Shown here piece by piece: positions 17,701 through 26,383 of a DNA stretch of 37,098 bases. A program made the translations under genes and the position numbers. Numbering within the stretch: position 1 is the stretch's first letter; every line of letters begins with the position of its first letter. Origin of the DNA: Chthoniobacteraceae bacterium. GTDB lineage: Bacteria; Verrucomicrobiota; Verrucomicrobiia; Chthoniobacterales; Chthoniobacteraceae. The notes beneath the pieces were generated by a model. The model did no database searches and had not been told where the DNA came from. It was given only the letters and a program-made list of their open reading frames with translations. The stretch covers positions 1 to 37,098 of the forward strand of contig CANJPY010000051.1 of assembly GCA_947476255.1 (NCBI GenBank), in the 5' to 3' direction.

Positions 17701-18522
17701 GGCTTCGATCTGAAACCACTCCCCCTGCCTCTTGCGCTCCTCGAGCTGTTGTTGAAGGTCCTCCTTCACCGCAACCGTCCTGCGAAGCTCCTCCTCAGCC
17801 GCTGCCCTCTCCTCGTCCGAAAGAGGCATTGCAGCGCCCAATTTGTGCTTCAAATCTTCCACCTTCGCCTCCTCAATCTTGTTCCTTTGAAAAACGGCCT
17901 TCGAGATTTGTTCAAACCGCTCGGTTCCTGTCAGCGCCTGCAAGATCTCCGCCCTCTCCGTATCTTTCGACTTCAAGAATGTGGCGAAATCCCCCTGGGC
18001 TAACAAAACTGCACGCCGGAACTGGTCGAAAGTGAGTCCAACTTTCCCAACGATAATCTTCCGGACCTCGGTAGCCGTACCCGCCGCAGCCATCTCTCCC
18101 GTGGTGCCCGGTTCAATGTTTCCCTTGAACAAAATGTGCTCGGATTTTTGGAGCGATCCGTCGCCTCGATTCCGTGCTCGCCGGACAACCCAGCGCGCGG
18201 TATAAGCCAGTCCGTCAAGCCCCACAAAAGCAGCCTCCGCATACCCCTCCGCACAGCCACGCCGCAGAAGATTACGAACGTCTTTCAGCTGGACCGACCT
18301 GCCCATGTCCTCCACCGCTTCGGTGCCCTGAACCACCTCCAAACGCGGTGTTGCATCGTAAAGCGCAAGACACAACGCATCGAGGAGCGAACTCTTTCCA
18401 GAACCCGTCGGACCGCTGATCGAGAACAGCCCGGCATTTACCAGCGGGGACTTCGTGAAATCTACAGTGTGGTCTCCCGCGAGGGACGCGATATTGCGGA
18501 GTGATATTCTGAGAATTTTCAT
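14737..18522 (-). CDS. sbcC: DNA repair exonuclease subunit SbcC (Rad50-like ATPase)
   Basis: 1,261 residues, longer than the about 1,050 of the E. coli protein through extended coiled coils. SbcC is the ATPase arm of the SbcCD (Rad50-Mre11-like) complex that binds DNA ends and hairpins in the nucleoid. Walker A is GPTGSGKSS (37-45). Long charged heptad-rich coiled coils flank a zinc hook, CPVCGSREHP, near residue 622, which dimerises two SbcC arms. The C-terminal lobe carries the ABC signature LSGGESFLVSLGLALGLA and Walker B SLFIDEGFGSLD, with a D-loop and ISHV switch His. Its ATG overlaps the sbcD stop by 4 bp (ATGA), indicating translational coupling. The sequence appears intact. Confidence 0.96.
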   Translation of the reverse strand: MKILRISLRNIASLAGDHTVDFTKSPLVNAGLFSISGPTGSGKSSLLDALCLALYDATPRLEVVQGTEAVEDMGRSVQLKDVRNLLRRGCAEGYAEAAFVGLDGLAYTARWVVRRARNRGDGSLQKSEHILFKGNIEPGTTGEMAAAGTATEVRKIIVGKVGLTFDQFRRAVLLAQGDFATFLKSKDTERAEILQALTGTERFEQISKAVFQRNKIEEAKVEDLKHKLGAAMPLSDEERAAAEEELRRTVAVKEDLQQQLEERKRQGEWFQIEASRKKEWEEALSKVRAGLEQVESDKPRAKELQWIVNASIEARPKRSAEQGAKSALALATARLVELKEEEGVSLGKLNDTRKLFAASSSALEQVVKRQQNAAEDVVNARLLDGEVIPLEAAAALADKEHASALGVFSKAERELSLLHVDLEKLKETRQALQERLSKVSRFEVFAPDVDVWLERFKTEAKSRAKKTELRVQLGKASKEATETARQLQEKSTTLPGVRSAAKASETALQEARGTVESFPVENIMSARRNAIASQVALQELKTNLDTQMHLREEREKCELSLTNLEIEIVAEVRRKADLCDHQIPEARHALERAQESLQLAEAAVSEHALRLRAALVSGGECPVCGSREHPNADGEHSPEKAVLAALKADALSKDAILRKRQAELSGVDVLLREYKRQEEEIRKGLKSLEEQVKTLDGYKPEEAQALEVWSKRGEQQRLDLARRQAEISEGLKALDRNDQERLVAEKTLKAAQADFEKKRNGLLQAEMAERDARNLSENAGSNCERIRKEMTELDGEHAVALGVISPVLIALKREAGTRLKGAVALEEYDYENETEDYVAWYEAQSREWNTAKSLLDGEGRREAAKIEQREPLDHARSEAYKALLARAEEQKKARGYFSEKKAARAALLGGCSVREFEKTMAGELEEASKAAEDAGKKQAEVEKGLGTVRGLLEDQQKQFEALEEKLRGATAEMDEWLQKFHGREGRETNRTEVDIWLNRGAQWMEQEQRKLDDTAAKLASARGQEETTRKQYDEHLKTKATLDDHEAVRAEVLRLIEETKAAGAVADAKRAVVVNDEERNRQAGEWRQRLEKQEALWSPWQKLNALIGSADGTKFRNIAQQWTLEILLKHANVQLKMLSGRYRLERLRESLNLMVEDLAMDGQQRSVHSLSGGESFLVSLGLALGLASLTSSRLRIESLFIDEGFGSLDAETLRVALNALSHLESQGRKVGVISHVSEMVDAIPVQVRVVRCTGGASKIVV

Positions 18523-19769
18523 AGACTGACCTCCGTTATAATTTCCTGGAAAGCCGTTAGTACGGCGGCGTCCGGTTCGCCTTGCCCGTACCCTTCACGG
18601 TATGCCGCCCGCAGAATCTCCACCGGATTAATCGTGCGTAAATCCCCCAACCCGTCCGGTGCAGCGCTGTCACTTACGAGATCCGTTTTCACCTTGGTTT
18701 CAAATTTGATGCTGGCCAGGCGCACCCGCTTTGTAGCAAGCGCTTCCTCAATGCGATGCCGCCGCGACGGGTCCGGTCCGTCATCGAGACAACGCACTTC
18801 CAGAAATGGATATTGCTCCAAATTTTGCGCAGACCCGTGATCTGCGTTTTTTAAGAGAGCCTCCAACTCGTCCATTGAAACAGCGTCTTTCTCGGGGACA
18901 CTCAGCAAGGGCACAGCGCGGGGAATCTCCAAGGACCGCCTTTCAAGAAGCCCTGCCCGACCACATTCCAGCTCCCACACGCGGTGGCGGTACTCGCGCT
19001 CGGTAAACGATAGCGGAATCGCACTTCCACTGTACGCAACTCTACCCTCCTCGAAAACCTGGGGTTTGTGCAGATGTCCGAGTGCCACATAACAAAGCTC
19101 CCTCGGAAATGCCGCCGCGCTCAGCGCCTCTAACCCGCCAACAATCAATCGCCGTTCGGAATCTTGTGATTCAGCTCCGTTCACGAGATGGCAATGTCCC
19201 ATGCCGATGAGAACCGCACCCGGATACTCCGCGTCTCTGCGCCTGACAGCCAGCTCTGTGAGATGCTTGTAAAAAGCAGCGATACCCGCAGTATACGAGT
19301 CGGCAGTGTCCCGAACCTGAGGAACATCTGAGGGACGCAAAAACGGAACTGCGAGAACAACCGCACCCACGTTTCCTGACGCATCTTTGATCGGCACAAG
19401 AAACTTTGAGTAATCAATTTCCCCCTCCGCGTTTGTCTCCACCGTTCCACACACGTACACATTCACACGATTCAGAAGCCGGGCCGGCGCTTCGAGCCTT
19501 GCCGCGGCGTCATGGTTTCCAGCGGTCACCACGATCTGAAGGCCGGGATGCGCCTCGGCCGTCCGCCCCAGAAAATCGAAATACATTTTGTGTGCTGTTG
19601 CAGGAGGATTGACCGAGTCAAACACATCACCCGAGATAAGCAGTAACTCAGGCTTGCGTGATGTAATCTGCTTGAGCAGCCAGTCTAGAAAACAGCCGTG
19701 TTCATAGTCTCGGTCGTAGTTGTGGAATGTCTGCCCTAAGTGCCAGTCCGCCGTGTGGAAAATACGCAT
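18519..19769 (-). CDS. sbcD: DNA repair exonuclease subunit SbcD (Mre11-like nuclease)
   Basis: 416 residues from ATG 19769, where homology begins (MRIFHTADWHLGQTF); an ATG at 19802 would add 11 residues. SbcD is the metallophosphoesterase subunit of SbcCD, a Mn-dependent double-strand exonuclease and hairpin endonuclease. Motifs: DWHLG (motif I), ISGDVFD (motif II), TAGNHD (motif III), with later His residues in MGHCHL and LGHLHKPQ completing the two-metal site. The C-terminal region suits the SbcD capping domain. It is the first gene of the sbcDC pair and overlaps sbcC by 4 bp. The promoter should lie just right of 19769, between sbcD and the divergent vWA operon. Confidence 0.96.
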   Translation of the reverse strand: MRIFHTADWHLGQTFHNYDRDYEHGCFLDWLLKQITSRKPELLLISGDVFDSVNPPATAHKMYFDFLGRTAEAHPGLQIVVTAGNHDAAARLEAPARLLNRVNVYVCGTVETNAEGEIDYSKFLVPIKDASGNVGAVVLAVPFLRPSDVPQVRDTADSYTAGIAAFYKHLTELAVRRRDAEYPGAVLIGMGHCHLVNGAESQDSERRLIVGGLEALSAAAFPRELCYVALGHLHKPQVFEEGRVAYSGSAIPLSFTEREYRHRVWELECGRAGLLERRSLEIPRAVPLLSVPEKDAVSMDELEALLKNADHGSAQNLEQYPFLEVRCLDDGPDPSRRHRIEEALATKRVRLASIKFETKVKTDLVSDSAAPDGLGDLRTINPVEILRAAYREGYGQGEPDAAVLTAFQEIITEVSL

Positions 19770-20483
19770 AATTACGATGAGGTGTATAAGAGTATCACAC
19801 ATCCATGCGGGGAAGGAAAAGCACTAGCATTCCGGCGCACGGCGCACGCACCTTTCGAGACTCAAGCGGCGACAGACTGCCTGAATCATTTTTCCCGGAA
19901 CATGCCGCGCAGAAGCAGCGGCCAAATCCCTCAAAATGGCAGAGCCATACGAGGCGCGGCACTCCTGCGTTTCTATCACGCTCGGATTCAACTATTAACT
20001 CGAGCCAGGCGTTCCTTTTCCATCGCGGCGCGCCGAGTAAAATGGAGCACAGATCGTTTGCACCTTATTCGCAGCCGGTCGCCGGGCACCGGAGCATGAA
20101 AAAATGGGACCGCTGTGCATCGGGTTGTTCACCGCGGTTTATGAACCGAGCAAATCGTCCGAGGCAAACGCAGCGTGCAGCCGCAAAGACACCCTCCACG
20201 AGGATATTCACTTTGGGCTTATGGCATCGCAGCTATAAATCCTTCGCCCCACGTGTCAGGCGGAGTTTCGCAATAGAAGCTAATGTCTCTTGCCTCGCTC
20301 AAACTCCTTGCCTTAGCGTCCCCCCTCATGAACTCCCCACACACCCCCTCCGGCAGATTTTCTTCACTCGGGTAACTCCCGAGGCATGCCGCTCAGGCGC
20401 ACTTCCGCTCGTTCCTCGCAATGTAACGGACTCGAATGCGCCGCAGCAGTCTGCGCCGATTTACCAACCACTCTCCCCTCGGA
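19770..20483. other. Divergent intergenic region between sbcD and the vWA/MoxR operon
   Basis: About 710 bases without a convincing gene: a plus-strand frame is open from 19805 but its product is Arg/Pro/Ser-rich with no domain-like order. Possible control elements are an imperfect palindrome, GTGTATAAGAGTATCACAC (19783-19801), just upstream of sbcD, and a weak promoter-like pair, TTGGGC (20213-20218) and TATAAA (20234-20239) with a 15-base spacer, reading toward the vWA operon. A C/T-rich tract leads into ATG 20484. Confidence 0.45.
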
Positions 20484-21479
20484 ATGCTTGCTTATTCCTC
20501 AGCGGTTGCCGTTTTCTCACTCGCCGTGTTGGCCGAGTACCTCCACGTACGGCGGTTGCGGGTGGCGGGCCGGCTTGCCTTCGGTCCCGGCGCGCTGCCT
20601 CGGCCCTGGACACGCACGCTCCCACTGATACGCCCGGCTTGCCTTGCCCTGTGCACCTGGGGCGTGCTCACCCTGCTGCGCCTTGTGGACGCACCTGCGG
20701 ACTCCGGAGCAACCACCGGCCGCGGCGAACCAACCCGTCTGGTGTTTGTCGTCGATCTTTCTCCAAGCATGTACCTTCAGGATGCAGGGCCGGAGGGCAG
20801 TCAGACCCGCCGCGACAGAATGCGCGACGTCGTGGATTCGATTCTGGCGCGCGTGAGCGGGAATTTGCGCTTCGGAGTGATTGGTTTTTATACGGAGTCC
20901 CTGCCGGTGGTGATGGAGGCTAGGGATCCCGAGCTCGTGCGCAACGTGCTCAACGGGCTGCCCCTCACCTACGCAATGCCGCTGGGGCAGACCGACCTTG
21001 GGCAGGCCCTCAACGCGGCAGTGAAGTTGGTCGCGGGCTATCCGGAGGGCAGCACCCGGTTGATTGTGCTCACCGATGGGGATTCCGTAAACTTGGTGCC
21101 CATTTCCGCGCGGCCGCAGTCCGTGAAGGAGGTCCTGCTTCTCGGGATCGGCAACCCGCACAAGGGCACTTATATTGACGGTCATCAATCCCGCCAGGAG
21201 GGCGATACACTGCAGGCGGTGGCCGCTGCACTTTCCGGGACGTACGCGGATGTGAATGACAAGCATGTGCCAACGACCGCTTTGGGCGACCTTGTCGTCA
21301 CAGCTCCGCTACCCGACGGAGCGTTGAGTGCCTCTGCACTCGCGGTGCTCGCCGTGGTGTTGGGCGCGGGAGTGTATGCCTTGCTACCGGTGGCTTTGCA
21401 GTACCTTGGAACGGATTGGATTTCACGAGACAATTTTTCAAAAGCCGAGGCGAGAAACGGTGCCGGCCTGAAGTCATGA
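20484..21479 (+). CDS. Membrane-anchored von Willebrand factor A protein (BatB-like)
   Basis: About 331 residues from ATG 20484; ATG 20436 would add 16 residues. The shorter form is preferred for its C/T-rich leader and immediate membrane helix. Two N-terminal helices (MLAYSSAVAVFSLAVLAEYL; about 50-68), a vWA domain and a C-terminal helix (about 288-312) match the BatA/BatB topology. The metal site is complete: DLSPS (D91, S93, S95), T170 in GQTDLGQAL and D198 in LTDGD. Such proteins sit in the inner membrane and partner MoxR-type ATPases. It opens an eight-gene block and overlaps the next gene by 4 bp (ATGA), so the two are probably coupled. Confidence 0.85.
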   Translation: MLAYSSAVAVFSLAVLAEYLHVRRLRVAGRLAFGPGALPRPWTRTLPLIRPACLALCTWGVLTLLRLVDAPADSGATTGRGEPTRLVFVVDLSPSMYLQDAGPEGSQTRRDRMRDVVDSILARVSGNLRFGVIGFYTESLPVVMEARDPELVRNVLNGLPLTYAMPLGQTDLGQALNAAVKLVAGYPEGSTRLIVLTDGDSVNLVPISARPQSVKEVLLLGIGNPHKGTYIDGHQSRQEGDTLQAVAAALSGTYADVNDKHVPTTALGDLVVTAPLPDGALSASALAVLAVVLGAGVYALLPVALQYLGTDWISRDNFSKAEARNGAGLKS

Positions 21480-22039
21480 GACGTTTTTTGACTCTCTTGT
21501 GGCTGCTGTTTCCAGTGGGAGTGGTTTATTATCACTTCAACGCAGGACAGACGCAGATTGTTCGGGAGAAGGCTGGCCTGCACATGGAACAGATTCGTGC
21601 CATGGAGCAGGCGGCGGAACCTGACTGGGAGGGCATCATCGAGGAGTATGAAAAACTGACGAAGGAACTGCCTGTTAAAGAACGTCCTCTGGTGCACCAT
21701 CAAATCCGCCTCGCAAAGGCAAAGGCACGCCTGCAACTACTCGACGTCGCGGGTGCGATCGACGACTTGAACGTGCTTTTGCAAGAAAGCGCGAGCACCC
21801 ACGGCGACAATGCCAAAGTCACGCGGGCCATCCGCGAACTGCTGGGCAAGGCGAACTACTACGCCACCTACCTTTTGAAAACCACGGGGGCCGCCGAGCC
21901 CGAATGGCGGCCGTATGCCGAGCGAACCCGGCAGATTTTCCGCTTTTTAGCGGAACACCAAGAAGAAGAAGCGCTCGCGCAGTACGAGCGGAGGGTGGAG
22001 CTTGAATTCGAAAAAACCATGACAGGGAGGAGCAAATGA
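21476..22039 (+). CDS. Small membrane-anchored helical (TPR-like) protein
   Basis: 187 residues from ATG 21476, which overlaps the upstream stop by 4 bp. One N-terminal membrane helix (MRRFLTLLWLLFPVGVVYYH) is followed by amphipathic helices such as GIIEEYEKLTKELP and RLAKAKARLQLLDVAGAIDD that look like degenerate tetratricopeptide repeats. Position after a BatB-like vWA protein suggests the role of BatC, the TPR protein of Bat operons, but recognised TPR consensus residues are few. The topology is probably an inner-membrane anchor with a periplasmic helical domain. It overlaps the next gene by 4 bp. Confidence 0.78.
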   Translation: MRRFLTLLWLLFPVGVVYYHFNAGQTQIVREKAGLHMEQIRAMEQAAEPDWEGIIEEYEKLTKELPVKERPLVHHQIRLAKAKARLQLLDVAGAIDDLNVLLQESASTHGDNAKVTRAIRELLGKANYYATYLLKTTGAAEPEWRPYAERTRQIFRFLAEHQEEEALAQYERRVELEFEKTMTGRSK

Positions 22040-22677
22040 ACCTGAAACAACTGCACAGAATTTGCGGAGGGTGGGCTCTTTTCGGAAGCGTATTATGCGC
22101 CCAGACTCCGACCTGGGAGAAGGCTCCGGTGGCGGATCTCACAACAGTCCAAGGCGTCAAAACGGGTGCCGGTGAAAAAAAGGCCGTCCCCCAAACCAGT
22201 GCGACTGCGGGAGGCGTGACAGCGCCGCCGCCGCCAAACGCGACGGGCGTTTACAAATCAAATGGGATTGAGAACGCAAACGGGATCCAAAATGCCACCG
22301 GAATCAAAAACGCCAACGGAATCAGTGCCAGCACTCCGGTCCAACCCCCGCCGCCCAAAAGCGAAGTGCGGCCGACCGGTGGGCTCGCCGTGGAGGCTGG
22401 TGGCGCTACGATCGGGTCGGGTGACAGCATTCGCGCAGTCCGCGGCGTGACTGGAATCACACCGCCCAAGATTCGCAACCTTGAGGCGGCATTGCTGATG
22501 AAACAAAGCGACAGTCCGCCGGCACCCGCAGGTGCGGCGAATGCCGGCAAAGGCAAGGCCGCGGCCGCGGCTCTCCTTTCCTCGCCGGCCGGCAAAACCG
22601 ACCCGCCGCCCGCCGCAAAAACCGACGGGCGCGGCGGTTTCCAGGAGTTTGAAAAGCTCCAAAACAACGGCTCCTAA
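22036..22677 (+). CDS. Exported Pro/Ala/Asn-rich low-complexity protein with hexapeptide repeats
   Basis: 213 residues. A strong ribosome site, GGGAGGAG, lies four bases before the ATG, an exception among its neighbours. The N terminus MNLKQLHRICGGWALFGSVL, then CAQ, looks like a signal peptide, possibly a lipoprotein signal with the Cys at residue 21 (SVLC). Residues 75-98 are four 6-residue units (SNGIEN, ANGIQN, ATGIKN, ANGISA). The remainder is Pro/Ala/Lys-rich with no recognised domain. A flexible periplasmic linker or scaffold is likely from composition. Its place inside an overlapping MoxR/vWA gene string implies work with that system. No family is recognised. Confidence 0.7.
   Translation: MNLKQLHRICGGWALFGSVLCAQTPTWEKAPVADLTTVQGVKTGAGEKKAVPQTSATAGGVTAPPPPNATGVYKSNGIENANGIQNATGIKNANGISASTPVQPPPPKSEVRPTGGLAVEAGGATIGSGDSIRAVRGVTGITPPKIRNLEAALLMKQSDSPPAPAGAANAGKGKAAAAALLSSPAGKTDPPPAAKTDGRGGFQEFEKLQNNGS
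22258..22329 (+). repeat. 18-bp imperfect coding repeat (N-G-I motif)
   Basis: Four imperfect 18-base units encode SNGIEN, ANGIQN, ATGIKN and ANGISA. Protein conservation exceeds nucleotide conservation, since Gly, Ile and Asn codons vary between units, so selection for the peptide pattern is more likely than recent DNA slippage. The same SNGIENA heptapeptide occurs in the Thr-rich protein near base 777. Confidence 0.7.
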
Positions 22678-22735
22678 GTCGAGTCCCCGCCACAAACGCA
22701 CCCCTCTTGTTCTCCCCTCCCGCTTCTCCGCGCCC

Positions 22736-25700
22736 ATGAATCCACCCGATCAAACCTTTCCCAACCTCCGGAAACTGGCGCTCCTCGCCTGCTCCTTCGG
22801 CCTGACTATTACAGCAGGTGCCCAAACACCGGCAGGAACAGCAGCGACAACTGCGCCGCCTCCGACCGCAGCGGTTGTGCCACCGGATCCGAAACTGCTC
22901 AAGCAGTGGGAGACGCTTTCCACCCAAAAATTCGTGCGGGATGCGAATGACATCTTTTACGGCCTTGAACGCAACGGCGTGGCTGATCCCGCCACGCTCA
23001 GTCCGGTGGATCGTTTCATGAGTTTTTTCCGTTTGGGGGAATGGACCAAACTGGGCGCTGAGCTGGGAGCAATGCCCATAGAGCTCTCCCGCAAAATTTA
23101 CGCGAAGGTGCTCAGCGACCTCACCGAAAAGCAAAAACCCAACGTGCGGCTCGAGGATGTCCTCGGGCTGGCTGATGCCGCCCCCGCAAAGTTTAACGGA
23201 GAGGAACTGCGCAAACTCGGGCAGTTGCTCGCCATCGTGGTGCCTTCAAACGAGAGCTACTGGCTGGCTGCGAGTTTGCAAAAAGGGACGGGGACGCTTG
23301 GGGGTTCGGACCCCGCGCGGCGTCTCGCGGCGGCACGCGTTCTTTTGGCGGGAAATTTCAAAGACCTCGCCCGCGTCTACCTTCCGACGGATCCAGAAAT
23401 TGAACGGATCGAGGATGAGGGTTTGCGCAACGAGCTCAAACAATTCCGAGGAGCCCAGCAGGAAAGCGAAGCCGCCCAGCGCGGGCAGGCGCAGCGGGTG
23501 TGGGATGAAAATGTCCGCGCGATCACGCTGGCGAGCACCAATGACTGGGAAAGAACCAAGGCAGCGCAGGCACTGTCCCGCGTGGTCAGCCAAATTGCAC
23601 CCGGCAGCCTTGCCCCGGGCGTCCATGAAATGATTAAAACCAGGCCGGACGGCGCAGTACGCCTCCTGAGCCATCTGGGACGCAAGTTTCAGAACGAGGC
23701 GCGCGGAGACGTGAGCGTCCGCAATGAGAATTTAAAAGTCCAGGCCACACTAGCCAACCTGCTTGCAGAGGCTGCTGATCTTCAAACGGCGCCATGGAAC
23801 CAACTCTCGCAACTCATGGCGAACTTCTGGATTCAGGAGGCCGACAACACCTTCGTTCAAAAGGCGGGCACGGCTCAGGATAAGTTTAAGTACCTGACCC
23901 CTGAAGATCTGCTTCCTACCGCCCCCTCGGGAAAATGGTTGGAATCCCTGCCGGTTGCCGTGCGGGACCGGCTTGATGTCAGCCTCTCAAAGACAATTTT
24001 GGGAACGTCGAACTTTGAACAGGCGGCTGAAAAAATCATCGCCATCGGCAAACGTAATCCGGGCGCGGGTGTTGCGCTTGCAGAGGAATTTATCGGCATC
24101 TGGGCCGCCGCCCACAGCCCGCAGATTCCCGAATTGCTTCGCAAAAAATACGATTTGCCCGAGGGCAGCCGGATCCCCGTGACGCCGATGATGATGGAAA
24201 AAAACATCCAGAGTCTTGCCGCCATGATGGCTTTATTCCGCGCATCGGGGATGACTCCCAAAGATTACGACAAGTTGGTGTCGGCATTCGACCTTGCCTA
24301 CAGCAGCGCCGAAGCTTATCGCAGCAGCCACATTGAAAAGGTATTCGGGCGGTTTGAAGACATGGATGAAACCCTTTTTTTTCTAATCCTCCACAAGATG
24401 AACCTAAACCTTGGGGAGCGTTGGCGACGCATGGATGTGCAAAAGGCGGGAGTCACCCGCCGCGATGAATCGCAGACGCTCAACATGGTCCGCGAGGGCT
24501 ACGCGAGTGCGCTGGAGATGATCGAGAAGTGGCTGAGTACGCATCCCTCGGGTGCGCGGGCACTGACCCTCGGCGGCACACTTTTATGCGACTGGGGTGA
24601 CTTCGAATATTTTCAGGAACTGGTCAGCGGGGAACCGCGCAAGCGCATGCTTGTTTATAAGGAGAAAAACATTCAGGCACAGGATTTCTTTCTCCGCGGC
24701 ACCGAAGTGTACGCGAAGGAAGTCGCAAAACTTTCTCCCTCCAGTTACGCCGTCGACGCCTACCTTGGCTGGTTCCACGGTTTGCTAGGGATCGGCTCCG
24801 GAGGGCAACTCAACCTCTCCAAGGCAATCAACCGTACAAGCCTCTCGAAGATCCGGGAGCAGATGCTCGCACTTCCGGAGAAGGCCTCCACTGCCCATCT
24901 CAACCAGTTTGCAAAGGTGATCAACACGAGACTGCTCGATGAAAAGGAGCCGCTGCACGAAAACCTCAAGTACCGTTATCTGGCCAGCGCCCTGGTGATC
25001 ACCAAGGATGATCCGTTCACGCTTGCAGCTGAAAAGCGTGTGGCCTATTTGGACCAGCTCCTGAGTGAAATCCGCCTCCAAACCCGCATTGACGGCGCGA
25101 ATACAGTCCCCCGCGACCAGGAGTTTGGCATCATCGTCAGCGTGATGCACACCGAGGCCATGGGGCGTGTGGCGCAGTTCGGCCAGTATCTCAGCAATGA
25201 CCCGAATGCGGGGCCCGGCCGGAGCAAGAAGAAGTCGACACTTGCGCGTAAAATGCGCGACGGCCAAGGGCCCCGCGACGAGCTTGAACTCAACCTTACC
25301 GAGGCGCTTTCTCCCTTTTTCGAAATCAAATCCATGACCTTTTCCTCCCCGGACGCCAAGGCTCGCGCCACGGCGCAGGCTGGCTGGGAAGAAACCGTAC
25401 TCGCATATATTCTGGTGCGGGCAAGGGACTCCAGCGTCGACAAAGTCCCGCCCGTATCGCTGGAATTAAAATTCATGGACCTGAGCGGACCGGTGACCGT
25501 TCCCGCGGAATCCGCCGAGACTTTGATCAAGGTGGCCGCGGAAAACGCACCGCCAAGGCCGCTTTCAAAACTAGAGATTACCCAGACTCTGGACACCCGC
25601 CAACTGCTCATCAACGGCTCGTTGCTTCTTGAGGTAAAAGCCACGGCCATGGGACTGGTCCCCGAGCTCGAACAGTTGGTCGATCTCGACGGACTGAAGC

Positions 25701-26329
25701 GTGCGCTAAACGTCAAAGCCATCAACGCTCATGAAGGACTTCAGATCAAGGAACTCAATACGTGGGGTGACAATGTCACCGCGCGTTCCGAAAGACTGTG
25801 GACTGTGTTTCTTGATGGAAATCCCATCAGGGCGGCGAAGGAACAGCGGGATTTTCAGTTTCCAGCCCTCAAAGCCAAAGAGGCGTCCCCCGTATATCAG
25901 TCTTACAACGATGTTGATTTGATCACACTTCCTCAAGGATCGCTGAATATCGGGCGGTCACCTTCAGGCGATGCGGCCGAGCAGAAGCCAGCGGAGAGCC
26001 TTCTTCCCAAATTCCTCTTCGCCGGCATTTTGCTTGCAGCCGCTGGCGCGCTCACCTTTGGTCTGCGCAAGAAGACGGCCGGTCTTGCGCCCAATGCCGG
26101 CCTGCACCCTGAGTTCAAGATGCCAGCGGACCTGGATGGCTTCGCCGCTGTTTCGCTTCTAGAGCGGATCAGGCGCAATGCGTCCGCCAAGTTCGAGCAA
26201 AAACAGCAGGAAGACTTGCAGCACGACCTCACCCGCATTCAGCAAGCCTGCTTTGGTGCAGGGACTGGCGGGATGCCAGAAGCTGAGCTCCGTGGCATTG
26301 TTCAAAAATGGCTCACCGCGGGTGCCTGA
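22736..26329 (+). CDS. Giant single-pass envelope protein of the MoxR/vWA operon (BatD-like position)
   Basis: 1,197 residues from ATG 22736; an open frame upstream to 22532 only overlaps the previous gene. The start follows a C/T-rich leader. A signal peptide (KLALLACSFGLTITAGAQ) precedes an Ala/Thr/Pro linker to about residue 55. Residues about 60-800 are mostly helical with repeat-like character, about 800-1080 is more beta-rich, and one membrane helix lies at about 1093-1111 (FLFAGILLAAAGALTFGL). A cytoplasmic tail of about 85 residues contains CFGAGTGGMPEAELRGIVQKWL. This topology (long periplasmic part, C-terminal helix, short cytoplasmic tail) resembles BatD, but the protein is about twice the size and no BatD domain is recognisable. 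It probably links MoxR in the cytoplasm to an envelope target. Confidence 0.8.
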   Translation: MNPPDQTFPNLRKLALLACSFGLTITAGAQTPAGTAATTAPPPTAAVVPPDPKLLKQWETLSTQKFVRDANDIFYGLERNGVADPATLSPVDRFMSFFRLGEWTKLGAELGAMPIELSRKIYAKVLSDLTEKQKPNVRLEDVLGLADAAPAKFNGEELRKLGQLLAIVVPSNESYWLAASLQKGTGTLGGSDPARRLAAARVLLAGNFKDLARVYLPTDPEIERIEDEGLRNELKQFRGAQQESEAAQRGQAQRVWDENVRAITLASTNDWERTKAAQALSRVVSQIAPGSLAPGVHEMIKTRPDGAVRLLSHLGRKFQNEARGDVSVRNENLKVQATLANLLAEAADLQTAPWNQLSQLMANFWIQEADNTFVQKAGTAQDKFKYLTPEDLLPTAPSGKWLESLPVAVRDRLDVSLSKTILGTSNFEQAAEKIIAIGKRNPGAGVALAEEFIGIWAAAHSPQIPELLRKKYDLPEGSRIPVTPMMMEKNIQSLAAMMALFRASGMTPKDYDKLVSAFDLAYSSAEAYRSSHIEKVFGRFEDMDETLFFLILHKMNLNLGERWRRMDVQKAGVTRRDESQTLNMVREGYASALEMIEKWLSTHPSGARALTLGGTLLCDWGDFEYFQELVSGEPRKRMLVYKEKNIQAQDFFLRGTEVYAKEVAKLSPSSYAVDAYLGWFHGLLGIGSGGQLNLSKAINRTSLSKIREQMLALPEKASTAHLNQFAKVINTRLLDEKEPLHENLKYRYLASALVITKDDPFTLAAEKRVAYLDQLLSEIRLQTRIDGANTVPRDQEFGIIVSVMHTEAMGRVAQFGQYLSNDPNAGPGRSKKKSTLARKMRDGQGPRDELELNLTEALSPFFEIKSMTFSSPDAKARATAQAGWEETVLAYILVRARDSSVDKVPPVSLELKFMDLSGPVTVPAESAETLIKVAAENAPPRPLSKLEITQTLDTRQLLINGSLLLEVKATAMGLVPELEQLVDLDGLKRALNVKAINAHEGLQIKELNTWGDNVTARSERLWTVFLDGNPIRAAKEQRDFQFPALKAKEASPVYQSYNDVDLITLPQGSLNIGRSPSGDAAEQKPAESLLPKFLFAGILLAAAGALTFGLRKKTAGLAPNAGLHPEFKMPADLDGFAAVSLLERIRRNASAKFEQKQQEDLQHDLTRIQQACFGAGTGGMPEAELRGIVQKWLTAGA

Positions 26330-26383
26330 AAGCCGCGAGTTTACAGACTCCTTCCCCCCTTTCCTTTTTCATTTTCTATTCCC

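Noticed and set aside
19805..20923. A 372-residue plus-strand frame upstream of and overlapping the vWA gene.
   Set aside because: It is Arg/Ser/Pro-rich with no domain pattern, and its second half is out of frame with the well-supported vWA protein.
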